64,000 bases of DNA from Helicobacter anseris (GTDB lineage Bacteria; Campylobacterota; Campylobacteria; Campylobacterales; Helicobacteraceae): NCBI GenBank assembly GCA_004368235.1, contig JXTW01000009.1, positions 1 to 64,000 on the forward strand, in the 5' to 3' direction. Made by a program: the position numbers and the translations under genes. Positions 8,593 through 17,451 of the stretch are shown piece after piece; within the stretch, counting starts at the first letter, position 1, and every line of letters begins with the position of its first letter. Under the pieces are notes generated by a model. The model saw only the letters and a list, made by a program, of their open reading frames with translations. It did no database searches and was not told the DNA's origin.

Positions 8593-9945
8593 GTGAAAAT
8601 ACTTCATCATCTAAACATACAACACCTTAGGCTTGCTCATTTTTTTAGCAATCTAATAGGTCTTTTCTTACTTTTTCAAATAGAAGCTTTTACACAAGAG
8701 ACTCAATCCTCAAAACTTAGTTTTAATGGGCTTGCTTCAATTTATAGCAAGATTGGTTTTAATGCTCAAAAATACGATCCGATCAATGAGATCTATCCCA
8801 CTGATTCTTATGCTAGCATTTTGGCTCATCTTAATGCTAATTATCATTTTTTAAACCATTTTAACCTTCAATTAGGTATAGCACTTAATGGACTATTTTT
8901 AGATTCTACACATTTTCAATCTCCAAATAATCCTGAAGCTCCTTCTATCTATAATTATGTTGGTTTCTATCAAGGTCATAGCGGACTTGGTCCACTCAAA
9001 CCACATTTTGCATTCATACATAATGCCTACCTTGACTATAATCAGACATTCAATCAAATAACCTATCATCTGAAAGTAGGTCGCTATGAAACAGATAAGC
9101 TTGATTGGTTTAGCGATTTTAATCAAGGCTTTGAAGCCAGTATTACGAAAAATAATTTTGAAGGACTAATATTATTTTCTGATGCCAGAGCTTCTGCCTA
9201 TGGGGATTGGTTTTATGATTATGGTCGCTACTACACTCAAAATCACCCTCTTATCATTCTGCAAGCCAGTTATCATATCCCGACTCTTCTCCTTCAGTCT
9301 TATCTATATGAAAGCCCAGACTACTACAGTGCACCTGGAATCCATATAGAAAGTATTTTTGGCACTATCTTAAAATCTAAAAGTACCCTTATAGCACTTT
9401 TTCCCTTTCATCATCATGTTAGCTCAAATACCACAGATGCTATAGTCTTTAATCAAAAGTTAGATTCTTTTAGTGCTTCTTTATTTTTAAAAGAAGAATT
9501 ATCTTTTAAAAACTATACATTTGGCGGGGCTGTGTATAAAAACTTTGGAAATGCTAATGGAAGAATCGGGATTTATGGCGATCCTATTCATAGCAATATT
9601 TGGGCAGGCAGTCTTTATGCAAATACTTCTCTAACAGATATAGTTAGTCGTGACGCACTTAGTGGCTTCCTATTTTTTAGCACCTCTTATAATGCTTTTT
9701 CTTATGGGCTAATGGCACGATATACTCACTCCTTACGTGGACATGAGGAAGCTCTAAGCCTCAATCTCTCAAGCCATCTTACTAAAAATTTAGATCTTGC
9801 ATTAAGAATAGAATATTTCTTGGACACAACCCTAAAAGGTCAAACACTAGGTGCATTAAACAAAGATTCTACTCCTATTATTCTTGGACATACACTGCGA
9901 AATGATCGATCCCATATGATGCTATGGCTCACTCAAACTTTTTAA
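8593..9945 (+). CDS. Helicobacter outer membrane protein, Hof family
   Basis: A 450-residue predicted beta-barrel with a GTG start preceded by AAGG nine bases upstream. After an N-terminal hydrophobic segment comes LSFNGLASIYSKIGFNAQKYDP (from residue 42). This resembles the Helicobacter OMP family 2 (Hof) pattern of a G-F/L-A-S-x-Y-S-K-x-G-F strand followed by a Y-P-T-x-S segment. The rest alternates aromatic and polar residues as in transmembrane strands and ends in Phe (LWLTQTF), the usual C-terminal signal for outer membrane insertion. The ligand is unknown; family members are porins or adhesin-like. The N-terminal leader is long and atypical (about 34 residues), so the exact cleavage site is uncertain. 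Confidence 0.82.
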   Translation: MKILHHLNIQHLRLAHFFSNLIGLFLLFQIEAFTQETQSSKLSFNGLASIYSKIGFNAQKYDPINEIYPTDSYASILAHLNANYHFLNHFNLQLGIALNGLFLDSTHFQSPNNPEAPSIYNYVGFYQGHSGLGPLKPHFAFIHNAYLDYNQTFNQITYHLKVGRYETDKLDWFSDFNQGFEASITKNNFEGLILFSDARASAYGDWFYDYGRYYTQNHPLIILQASYHIPTLLLQSYLYESPDYYSAPGIHIESIFGTILKSKSTLIALFPFHHHVSSNTTDAIVFNQKLDSFSASLFLKEELSFKNYTFGGAVYKNFGNANGRIGIYGDPIHSNIWAGSLYANTSLTDIVSRDALSGFLFFSTSYNAFSYGLMARYTHSLRGHEEALSLNLSSHLTKNLDLALRIEYFLDTTLKGQTLGALNKDSTPIILGHTLRNDRSHMMLWLTQTF

Positions 9946-10092
9946 ACTCTTATAAACATTCAAAAACAAAATCTTGATGATTTACAAATAATTATTCTTA
10001 TCTCTTTATAATTTTTATCATTAATTTCAAGCCCTAACATACAATTATTATGAGATAATGCACACTATGGTCATAACCTCTAAGGAGATATC

Positions 10093-11241
10093 ATGCTACA
10101 AAAATTTTTATTAAAAAAAATTTTAAAAAAATGGCAATTTGGTGATTATGAGATCACATTTTGGGATGGAGAAAAGCTTAAAATTGGCAAGGATTCTAAA
10201 TTTGGCATTCACTTTAAAAAACCATTAAAGTATTCCAAAGATCTAGCTTTAAGCATTGCTGAAGGCTATATGGATGGCGATATTGAAATATCAGGATCTA
10301 TGGATGAAATTATGCAAGTACTTTACCTTTTTAGCAATGCTAAATATCTTAACAAGTATCAAAATATCCTATCTAAAATAAAACCTATACAAGAAAAAGA
10401 AAATATAAAAAGTCACTATGATATTGGTAATGATTTTTACAAGCTTTGGTTAGATGAAACGATGAGTTATTCTTGCGCTTATTTTAAAAATGAGGATGAT
10501 ACTTTATATCAAGCTCAAATCAATAAAATTGAACATACTTTAAAAAAACTAGACTTAAAACCAAATGAAAGATTGCTTGATATCGGCTGTGGATGGGGAT
10601 GGCTAGCCATTATGGCTGCTCAAAAATATGGAGTAAAAGTTGTAGGCATTACCCTTTCTGAAGAACAATACAAAAAAGGTAATCAAAGAATCAAAGAATA
10701 CAATCTAGAAGATCAAGTAGAAATTAGGCTACAAAACTATCAAAATCTATCTGGAGAAACCTTTGATAAAGTCGTTTCTGTTGGGATGTTTGAACATGTT
10801 GGTAAAGACAATCTTCCTTTATACTTTATGAAAGTTAAATCTTTATTAAAGCCGGGTGGCAGCTTTTTACTCCATTCTATCATTTCTATGTTTGAAGGTA
10901 AAACCAATGCATGGATTGATAAATATATATTTCCTGGTGGCTACCTCCCTAGTCTAAGAGAAAGTATCAGTATTATGAGTGAATGCGACTTTCATCTTTT
11001 AATGGCTGAAAGTCTTAGAATCCACTATGCTAAAACTCTAGATATATGGTATAAAAATTTTATGGAGATCAAAGATAAAGCAACCCAAATGTATGATGAG
11101 CGCTTTAGTAGAATGTGGGCATTATATCTATCTAGCTGTGCTTCAGGTTTTCGTATCGGCAGCATTGATATATTTCAATTCCTACTTACCAAAGGCATTA
11201 ATAATTCCCTCCAACTAACTAAATCCTACATCTACTCATAA
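10093..11241 (+). CDS. cfa: Cyclopropane-fatty-acyl-phospholipid synthase
   Basis: Transfers a methylene group from SAM onto the double bond of membrane phospholipid acyl chains. The 382 residues include the N-terminal lipid-binding part, the strongly conserved HYDIGNDFYKLWLDETMSYSCAYF (108-131), SAM motif I LLDIGCGWGW (161-170), GMFEHVGKDN, and the C-terminal HYAKTLDIWYKNF segment. The length matches bacterial Cfa. A TATAAT box lies at 10007-10012 and an AAGGAG ribosome site ends just before the ATG. The gene stands alone between hof and recA. Cfa is linked to acid and bile tolerance in related bacteria. Confidence 0.95.
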   Translation: MLQKFLLKKILKKWQFGDYEITFWDGEKLKIGKDSKFGIHFKKPLKYSKDLALSIAEGYMDGDIEISGSMDEIMQVLYLFSNAKYLNKYQNILSKIKPIQEKENIKSHYDIGNDFYKLWLDETMSYSCAYFKNEDDTLYQAQINKIEHTLKKLDLKPNERLLDIGCGWGWLAIMAAQKYGVKVVGITLSEEQYKKGNQRIKEYNLEDQVEIRLQNYQNLSGETFDKVVSVGMFEHVGKDNLPLYFMKVKSLLKPGGSFLLHSIISMFEGKTNAWIDKYIFPGGYLPSLRESISIMSECDFHLLMAESLRIHYAKTLDIWYKNFMEIKDKATQMYDERFSRMWALYLSSCASGFRIGSIDIFQFLLTKGINNSLQLTKSYIYS

Positions 11242-11306
11242 GTAATGCAAAAAAATATGGTTTTTGGTAAAATCATGAGAATATTTTAAAAAAATAGGGA
11301 ATTTAT

Positions 11307-12350
11307 ATGGCAATTGATGAAAGACGACAAAAGGCAATAGAACTAGCACTTAAGCAAATTGACAAGAATTTTGGAAAAGGTGCATTAGTAAGGCTGGGTG
11401 ACAAACAAGTAGAAAAAATAGAATCTATTTCTACAGGATCTTTGGGCTTAGATATGGCATTAGGCATTAATGGTGTACCTAAAGGTAGGATCATAGAAAT
11501 TTATGGACCAGAATCTAGTGGCAAAACTACACTAAGTTTGCAAATTATTGCAGAATGCCAAAAAAATGGTGGGATATGTGCATTTATTGATGCTGAACAT
11601 GCGCTTGATGTTTATTATGCCAAACGACTAGGAGTAGATACAGAAAACTTATTAGTATCACAACCTGATAATGGTGAACAAGCTTTAGAGATTTTAGAAA
11701 CACTTACTCGATCAGGAGCAGTTGATCTAGTTGTTATTGATTCTGTAGCTGCACTTACACCAAAAGCTGAAATTGATGGAGATATGGGGGATCAGCATGT
11801 AGGATTACAAGCAAGGCTGATGAGCCATGCACTTAGAAAAATCACAGGCATACTTCATAAAATGAATACAACCCTCATTTTTATCAATCAAATTAGAATG
11901 AAAATCGGGACAATGGGATATGGAAGCCCAGAGACAACTACAGGAGGAAATGCCTTAAAATTTTATGCGAGCGTTAGAATTGATATAAGGCGCATTGCAA
12001 CACTCAAGCAAAATGATCAGCAAATTGGTAATCGTGCTAAAGCCAAAGTTGTTAAAAATAAAGTTGCCCCACCATTTAGAGAAGCAGAGTTTGATATTAT
12101 GTTTGGAGAAGGCATTAGCAAAGAAGGTGAAATTATTGATTATGGTATTAAACTTGATTTGATTGATAAGTCTGGAGCTTGGCTTAGTTATGGGGATCAA
12201 AAACTTGGGCAAGGGCGAGAAAATGCAAAATTGTTGCTTAAAGAAAATAAAGCTTTGGCTGATGAGATTACAGCAAAGATTAAAGAGCAAATTGGTGGGA
12301 GTGATGAGATTCTCCCACTTCCAGATGAGCCAGAAAGCCAAATAGAATAG
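11307..12350 (+). CDS. recA: Recombinase RecA
   Basis: The DNA strand-exchange ATPase of homologous recombination and the DNA-damage response. The 347 residues contain the Walker A motif GPESSGKT (67-74), the Walker B strand [10 protein letters not shown], the loop 1 segment [27 protein letters not shown] and loop 2 [29 protein letters not shown]. The length is normal. A recA-eno order followed by an FtsB-like gene, an AMIN gene and aroK is what I recall from H. pylori. The eno ribosome site follows the recA stop codon directly, so the genes are cotranscribed. Confidence 0.98.
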   Translation: MAIDERRQKAIELALKQIDKNFGKGALVRLGDKQVEKIESISTGSLGLDMALGINGVPKGRIIEIYGPESSGKTTLSLQIIAECQKNGGICAFIDAEHALDVYYAKRLGVDTENLLVSQPDNGEQALEILETLTRSGAVDLVVIDSVAALTPKAEIDGDMGDQHVGLQARLMSHALRKITGILHKMNTTLIFINQIRMKIGTMGYGSPETTTGGNALKFYASVRIDIRRIATLKQNDQQIGNRAKAKVVKNKVAPPFREAEFDIMFGEGISKEGEIIDYGIKLDLIDKSGAWLSYGDQKLGQGRENAKLLLKENKALADEITAKIKEQIGGSDEILPLPDEPESQIE

Positions 12351-12369
12351 AATGAGGAGCGAACTGAAT

Positions 12370-13647
12370 ATGGTTTATATTAAAAATATTTATGCACAAG
12401 AGGTATTAGATAGTCGTGGCAACCCAACCATCCAAACCTGCATTACACTTTCTAATGGAATAAGTGCCTCTGCTATTGTACCTAGCGGTGCTAGCACAGG
12501 AAAAAGAGAAGCACTAGAGCTACGAGATAATGACCAAAATCGCTACTTAGGCAAGGGTGTGCTGCAAGCCTGTAATAATGTAAATACCACTATTGCAGAG
12601 GCGCTTACTGGACTTAATCCATTTGATCAAAGCAAAATAGACAACATACTTTTAGAGCTTGATGGTTCTAAAAACTATAGCAATCTTGGAGCAAATGCAA
12701 CACTAGGTGTAAGTATGGCTATAGCCCGTGCTAGTGCCAATGCACTTAATATCCCATTATATCGATATTTAGGTGGTGCTAATGCCCTCACACTCCCTAC
12801 CCCTATGCTTAATATTATCAATGGTGGTTCTCATGCAGACAATACTGTAGATTTCCAAGAATATATGATTATGCCTACTGGTTTTGATAGTTTTTCTGAA
12901 GGTTTACGCGCTAGTGCCGAAATATATCAGGTGTTAAAAAAGATTCTAAAAGATTCCGGTCATATTACAGCTATTGGTGATGAAGGAGGATTTGCACCAA
13001 ACTTAAAAAACAATGAAGAGCCAATTGAGATTATCCTCAAAGCTATTCAAAAAGCTGGTTATAGACCTGGTGAGCAAATCAATATTGCCCTTGATGTAGC
13101 CAGTAGCGAACTTATCAAAGATGGAAAATATTATCTAGCAGGGGAAAATAAAACTTTAAATAGTGCTGAACTTGTAGAATACTATGAGAATTTAGTCAAA
13201 AAATATCCTATTGTATCAATTGAAGATGGTTTAAGTGAGGATGATTGGGATGGATGGAGACTTTTAACCCAAAAACTTGGGGATAAAATCCAGCTAGTAG
13301 GTGATGATTTATTTGTAACTAATGCTGAAATTTTACAAAAAGGTATTGATCAAAATATCGCTAATGCCATTCTTATCAAGCCTAATCAAATTGGAACAAT
13401 CTCTCAAACTATGCAAGCCATTCGTCTTGCTCAACGCAATAACTATAAATGTATTATGAGTCATAGAAGCGGAGAGAGTGAGGATAGTTTTATTGCTGAT
13501 TTTGCAATTGCACTTAATACTGGGGAAATTAAAACTGGATCAACAGCAAGAAGCGAGCGCATGGCAAAATATAATCGCTTGCTTGAAATAGAAAAAGAAT
13601 TAACCAAAAGTGAGTATATTGGCAAAACTCTATTTAAAAAAGCTTAG
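12370..13647 (+). CDS. eno: Enolase
   Basis: Interconverts 2-phosphoglycerate and phosphoenolpyruvate. I choose the ATG at 12370, giving 425 residues starting [20 protein letters not shown]. The earlier in-frame ATG at 12352 is part of the ATGAGGAGC stretch whose GAGGAG is the ribosome site for 12370. Family motifs are clear: [25 protein letters not shown] with the catalytic Glu, [14 protein letters not shown], and the active-site lysine in [10 protein letters not shown] followed by [17 protein letters not shown]. The C-terminus is intact. Confidence 0.98.
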   Translation: MVYIKNIYAQEVLDSRGNPTIQTCITLSNGISASAIVPSGASTGKREALELRDNDQNRYLGKGVLQACNNVNTTIAEALTGLNPFDQSKIDNILLELDGSKNYSNLGANATLGVSMAIARASANALNIPLYRYLGGANALTLPTPMLNIINGGSHADNTVDFQEYMIMPTGFDSFSEGLRASAEIYQVLKKILKDSGHITAIGDEGGFAPNLKNNEEPIEIILKAIQKAGYRPGEQINIALDVASSELIKDGKYYLAGENKTLNSAELVEYYENLVKKYPIVSIEDGLSEDDWDGWRLLTQKLGDKIQLVGDDLFVTNAEILQKGIDQNIANAILIKPNQIGTISQTMQAIRLAQRNNYKCIMSHRSGESEDSFIADFAIALNTGEIKTGSTARSERMAKYNRLLEIEKELTKSEYIGKTLFKKA

Positions 13648-13649
13648 TT

Positions 13650-13895
13650 ATGGTCAAAACAATTCAACAACTTATCAGAATAATCTACCATAAGAGAGCT
13701 ATTATTCTGCTGGTTGGTTTTTTTTTAGCGCTTAGCATCTATGCTGGATGGCTAGCCTTTGGTCCACAATCTTTTGCCGTCCTATCCAGAAATCAAGCAT
13801 TGGAAAAATACCTTACAGATAGCATTCAAACTCTAAGATTAGAAAATGCCACATTGCAAAAAAAACTATTTGAAATCAAAGGACTAGAACCATGA
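13650..13895 (+). CDS. Small membrane protein with coiled coil, FtsB/DivIC-like
   Basis: An 81-residue protein with one membrane segment (about 17-36, AIILLVGFFLALSIYAGWLA) followed by an extracytoplasmic helix with coiled-coil character (NQALEKYLTDSIQTLRLENATLQKKLFEI). This matches the architecture of divisome proteins FtsB/DivIC. It begins two bases after the eno stop and overlaps the AMIN-domain gene. A run of nine T codes part of the membrane helix. The H. pylori gene in the same position is, as I recall, annotated hypothetical, so the divisome role is an inference from architecture. Confidence 0.7.
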   Translation: MVKTIQQLIRIIYHKRAIILLVGFFLALSIYAGWLAFGPQSFAVLSRNQALEKYLTDSIQTLRLENATLQKKLFEIKGLEP

Positions 13896-14488
13896 AAAAA
13901 CTCTTTTTCTTTTCTGTCTTATTATTTAGTCAAATCATTGCTAGAGAAAATCCATTTGAAGCGATTACCCAACCAAATATAGACACTCATATTGATAAAG
14001 ATGCTCAAGAAAAAGTTTTTCAAGATTTTGATTTTAAACTACCCTCTACTGCTAGAATCCTAAAATCTGTAAAAATTGTTTATCAAAATATTGATGGCAG
14101 CGTTGAAGAGCAGGAGCTACCTGTTAATAAAAGTATTGATTGGCATTATCCCTTAACCATTAATCAAAAAGATGCAAAAATTAATGAAAATACTGATTAT
14201 GTAAGTGCAGAAAAGATTATCTTTTTTACCAAAGACAACAAACTCTATATTACAACAAATCGTAAATTAGAACGCAATTTTATTCTGCCAGAACCTTTTA
14301 GAATTATTCTAGATTTAGAAAAAGATGCATCTGATTCTGATAGAACCATACCACTTAATCAAAAATATTTTAGCAATATTACCCTCACAAAATACAATAA
14401 TTTTTATCGCGCTGCCATTACATTGGATGGGCATTATAAATACACAATTCATAAAACAGATGATGGTTATCAAATCATTCTAGAATAA
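13892..14488 (+). CDS. AMIN-domain-like exported protein
   Basis: A 198-residue protein with a Sec signal peptide (MKKLFFFSVLLFSQIIA). The mature part is a beta-rich domain; segment 75-198 includes the strand patterns KIIFFTKDNKLYITTNRKL, FRIILDLEKDA and FYRAAITLDGHYKYTIHKT, which resemble AMIN domains that target proteins to the cell wall. It overlaps the upstream FtsB-like gene and shares its stop/start with aroK (TAATG). The neighbours suggest an envelope or division role, but the function is unproven. Confidence 0.72.
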   Translation: MKKLFFFSVLLFSQIIARENPFEAITQPNIDTHIDKDAQEKVFQDFDFKLPSTARILKSVKIVYQNIDGSVEEQELPVNKSIDWHYPLTINQKDAKINENTDYVSAEKIIFFTKDNKLYITTNRKLERNFILPEPFRIILDLEKDASDSDRTIPLNQKYFSNITLTKYNNFYRAAITLDGHYKYTIHKTDDGYQIILE

Positions 14489-14979
14489 TGCCACAATCTC
14501 TCTTAAATATTGTATTAATCGGCTTTATGGGCTGTGGCAAAAGCAGCATTGGCAAGGTGCTAGCAAAAGAAATCGGTTTTGATTTTATTGATTCTGATTT
14601 AGAAATTATACAGTCCCAGAATATGAGCATTTCTAATATTTTTAAGACAAAAGGCGAAAACTATTTCCGCCAACTAGAAAAAAATTTTATCCTTAATGCT
14701 AAAAATCTTCATCATTATGTTATTGCCACTGGTGGTGGGATGCCCATACATACAGATATCAGACAAATGGGTTTTAGTATTTTTTTAGACGCTAGCTTTG
14801 AAACTATTAATTACCGCCTTAAATCCAAGGATGATAGACCACTTTTTGATGCCCAAGCCCATAAACGCTTTAGCACTCGTCATCCCATCTATCTAAAAAA
14901 TGCAGATCTCATTATCCCTGCTAATAACTCAATCAAAGAAATAGTTAGTCTTATTTTAGAAAAAATTCAAATAATCTAA
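14488..14979 (+). CDS. aroK: Shikimate kinase
   Basis: Phosphorylates shikimate in the chorismate pathway. The 163 residues show the P-loop GFMGCGKSS (12-20), the shikimate-binding DSDLEI, the FR in ENYFRQLEKN, the glycine-rich ATGGGMP, and the lid segment DDRPLF with the catalytic Arg. The length is typical. The start codon shares a base with the preceding stop (TAATG). The 3' end overlaps the convergent fdhD by four bases, leaving no room for a separate terminator. Confidence 0.95.
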   Translation: MPQSLLNIVLIGFMGCGKSSIGKVLAKEIGFDFIDSDLEIIQSQNMSISNIFKTKGENYFRQLEKNFILNAKNLHHYVIATGGGMPIHTDIRQMGFSIFLDASFETINYRLKSKDDRPLFDAQAHKRFSTRHPIYLKNADLIIPANNSIKEIVSLILEKIQII

Positions 14980-15770
14980 TCCACTAAAATACGACTTTGG
15001 TGAGTATATATATTACATCTTCCCTCACGAGCAAAACCAATTAATGTAATTCCGAGTTTTTGCGCTGCTTGTATGGCTAATTGCGTAGTGGCTGCCCTTG
15101 AAATAACTACTGGGATATTATGCATCGCACTTTTAATCACCATTTCTAAACTCAATCTTCCACTCACACAAAGAATTGCAGAATCTAGCTTCTGCCTTGC
15201 TAAATGAGCTTTACCAACAACTTTATCTACTGCATTATGACGCCCAACATCAAAAGCTGTAGCGATCTTGCTTCCATCTTTATGCATCAAAACAGCTTTA
15301 TGCACACAGCCTGTATGATTAAATAATTCATTGTCTTCATAAAATTTTTTTAAAATCTCCCATAAAACCTTTATTTTAACACGCACTTGTGAAGCTACAA
15401 ATTTCTCTATAATCTTACCCTCAAAATTACCTGTTACACCGACACAACAACCTGATGTTAATGTCTTTTCGTGATAAAGATTTTTTAAATTCTCTTCCTT
15501 AATTTTTGCATCAATATTGACACGCAAACCAGATTCTACAACCTCAATATGTTGAATGTCATCTATACTATCAATCACTGCTTCACTTAATAAAAATCCA
15601 ACTGCATGAGCATCCTGATCTTCAGGAATACTCATTGTTGAAAGAATCTTATTGCCATTTAAATGAAGTGCAATGCGCTCCTCACAAATTACCTCATCAA
15701 TCCTTTCTCTATATCCACCTTCACGTTCAATACGCATAAAAGGAATTCTGGCAATATGCTTATCTTTCAC
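14976..15770 (-). CDS. fdhD: Formate dehydrogenase accessory sulfurtransferase FdhD
   Basis: Sulfurtransferase that moves sulfur from a cysteine desulfurase to the molybdopterin cofactor of formate dehydrogenase; without it FDH is inactive. The 264 residues have the paired-Cys loop SGCCVGVTG (the C-x-x-C region of E. coli FdhD appears here as Cys-Cys), the conserved FNHTGCVHKAVL, and FDVGRHNAVDKVVGKA. The GTG start overlaps the end of fdhC, placing it last in the fdh operon. The only odd point is the adjacent cysteines in the catalytic loop. Confidence 0.93.
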   Translation of the reverse strand: MKDKHIARIPFMRIEREGGYRERIDEVICEERIALHLNGNKILSTMSIPEDQDAHAVGFLLSEAVIDSIDDIQHIEVVESGLRVNIDAKIKEENLKNLYHEKTLTSGCCVGVTGNFEGKIIEKFVASQVRVKIKVLWEILKKFYEDNELFNHTGCVHKAVLMHKDGSKIATAFDVGRHNAVDKVVGKAHLARQKLDSAILCVSGRLSLEMVIKSAMHNIPVVISRAATTQLAIQAAQKLGITLIGFAREGRCNIYTHQSRILVD

Positions 15771-16767
15771 TTTTTAACTCTTTATAATAATAGCTATGCA
15801 AAAGCGCCAACTCTTCTTCACCCATATGACCATTAAGGATTGACTCTATAGCTCCTTCAATTGCAAATACAGCCATATAAATATGGGTAATTAGCATGGC
15901 TATGACACCAAAACCAAGGATATTATGCACAATAGCAAGAAGACGCAATGTATTAATATCTGCAACCATAAAATGCAATACAATACCAGTTCCAGCCATT
16001 ATAAAGCCACCAATAGTAGCTAGCCAAAACCACATTTTCTGCCCTGCATTAAATTTACCGGCTGGAATCTCGCGCTTTTCTTGTGAAAGATAACCACCCA
16101 TAATCTTCATCCACTCAATATCATAGAGTTTAAAGACTGCAGGTCTAACCCACATTAAAAACATCAAAAATCCAAAAACCACAAAAATCCAAGTGGCTAA
16201 AAAATGCACCTCTTTAGCTAAACGGATAAGCATCCCCCCACCAAGATAAGAACCAAAAACCATCATAAGACCTGTAATACATATCAGCACAAAAGGCACT
16301 GCTGCGCCCCAATGTACAATAATATTGTAATTAGAAAATACTCTAATCTTTTTACCATGATGAGAAAAAGTCTTTTTGCCTACAATCTTGTTATGACCAA
16401 AAAATGCCAATGGCACAAAAATAACAATAAGAAAAAATACAAGAGCAAATACCTTATTTTGCAAATAAGTGAAACTCTCTCCAAGTCCCTTAAATCCACG
16501 TATCCCTGTAATCTCTTTACCATTATTAGCCAAATCAATCCCTACACCCTCCATCTGCAAGACAGAGCCACTAACAACACCAGCTGTTGGAGAATTAATT
16601 CCCCAATTTTTAATTGCCTCAATCTGCGGAGTACCATAGATTCTCTTATTATAAGAAAAATCTATGCTTGTGTGGGAATCCTTTGATGGCTTGCCCTCAT
16701 TTGCATAAACAGAAACGCTAAGAGTTAAAGCCAACAATAGTGATGAGATAAGATTTAAAACTTTCAT
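15760..16767 (-). CDS. fdhC: Formate dehydrogenase cytochrome b subunit
   Basis: Membrane subunit that passes electrons from the iron-sulfur subunit to menaquinone through b haems. The 335 residues start with a signal-like segment, a periplasmic region of about 75 residues, then membrane helices near 100-120, 150-172, 185-208, 245-268 and 275-300. Histidines for haem are present in YNIIVHWGAAVPF, AKEVHFLATWIF, GIVLHFMV and LLITHIYMAVFA. The order FdhA-FdhB-FdhC-FdhD is the one known from Campylobacter and Wolinella. It starts nine bases after the fdhB stop. Confidence 0.92.
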   Translation of the reverse strand: MKVLNLISSLLLALTLSVSVYANEGKPSKDSHTSIDFSYNKRIYGTPQIEAIKNWGINSPTAGVVSGSVLQMEGVGIDLANNGKEITGIRGFKGLGESFTYLQNKVFALVFFLIVIFVPLAFFGHNKIVGKKTFSHHGKKIRVFSNYNIIVHWGAAVPFVLICITGLMMVFGSYLGGGMLIRLAKEVHFLATWIFVVFGFLMFLMWVRPAVFKLYDIEWMKIMGGYLSQEKREIPAGKFNAGQKMWFWLATIGGFIMAGTGIVLHFMVADINTLRLLAIVHNILGFGVIAMLITHIYMAVFAIEGAIESILNGHMGEEELALLHSYYYKELKSER

Positions 16768-16776
16768 TATCTCTCC

Positions 16777-17442
16777 TTAATCCCCATAAGCCTTGCTCCA
16801 AATATAGGGAGCTTCAGCTGTTCCCATACCTTTTTTTACAGCACGCTCGCGAATAATTGCGCTTACCTCATTAGATCCACCTGCTAATAATGCCTTAGTA
16901 GAGCACATTGCAGCACAAGCTGGCACTTTACCTTCAGCGATTCGATTTTGACCATAAAGTTTATATTCTTGATCACTAAATGTTTCTTCTGGACCACCTG
17001 CACAGAAAGTACATTTATCCATTGAACCACGGAATCCAAAAACATCGCTAGTAGGGAATTGTGGCGCACCGAAAGGACAAGCATATAAACAATATCCACA
17101 ACCAATGCATGTTTTTTTATTATGCAAAACAATGCCATCAGCACGAATATAAAAACAATCCACTGGGCAAACCTTTGCACAAGGTGCATCTGCACAATGC
17201 ATACAGGCAATAGAGATAGATTTTTCTTTACCTACAATACCCTCATTAAAAGTAATCACTCGTCGTCTACTTACGCCTACTGGAAGATGATGAGCCTCTT
17301 TACAAGCAACATCACAACCATGACAATCAATACAACGCTCATCATCACAATAAAATTTAATCCTACTATGACTTGGGGCGTTAAATCCTCCTGCGCTAAA
17401 GGGTACGCCTGATTGTTTTTTTTGACTTTTATTATTACTCAT
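16777..17442 (-). CDS. fdhB: Formate dehydrogenase iron-sulfur subunit
   Basis: A 221-residue ferredoxin-type subunit with four cysteine groups for four [4Fe-4S] clusters. The first is CIDCHGCDVAC (37-47). CMHCADAPCAKVCPVDC and CIGCGYCLYACPFG follow, with CTFC and a late CAAMC completing the set. It links the catalytic FdhA to the cytochrome b subunit on the periplasmic side. It has no signal peptide and presumably crosses the membrane with FdhA through the Tat route, as known for homologues. It sits nine bases after fdhA. Confidence 0.94.
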   Translation of the reverse strand: MSNNKSQKKQSGVPFSAGGFNAPSHSRIKFYCDDERCIDCHGCDVACKEAHHLPVGVSRRRVITFNEGIVGKEKSISIACMHCADAPCAKVCPVDCFYIRADGIVLHNKKTCIGCGYCLYACPFGAPQFPTSDVFGFRGSMDKCTFCAGGPEETFSDQEYKLYGQNRIAEGKVPACAAMCSTKALLAGGSNEVSAIIRERAVKKGMGTAEAPYIWSKAYGD

Positions 17443-17451
17443 CTTGCCTCC

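Noticed and set aside
12352-12369. Enolase start at 12352
   Set aside because: These bases contain the GAGGAG ribosome site for the ATG at 12370, and enolases begin M-x-x-I-x-x-I-x-A-x-E.
13700-13735. Nine-T tract in the FtsB-like gene as a phase-variation switch
   Set aside because: The tract codes part of a membrane helix in the correct frame. A single such tract in an AT-rich genome is weak evidence, and the gene is not a surface antigen. The nine-A run in ubiE was set aside for the same reason.
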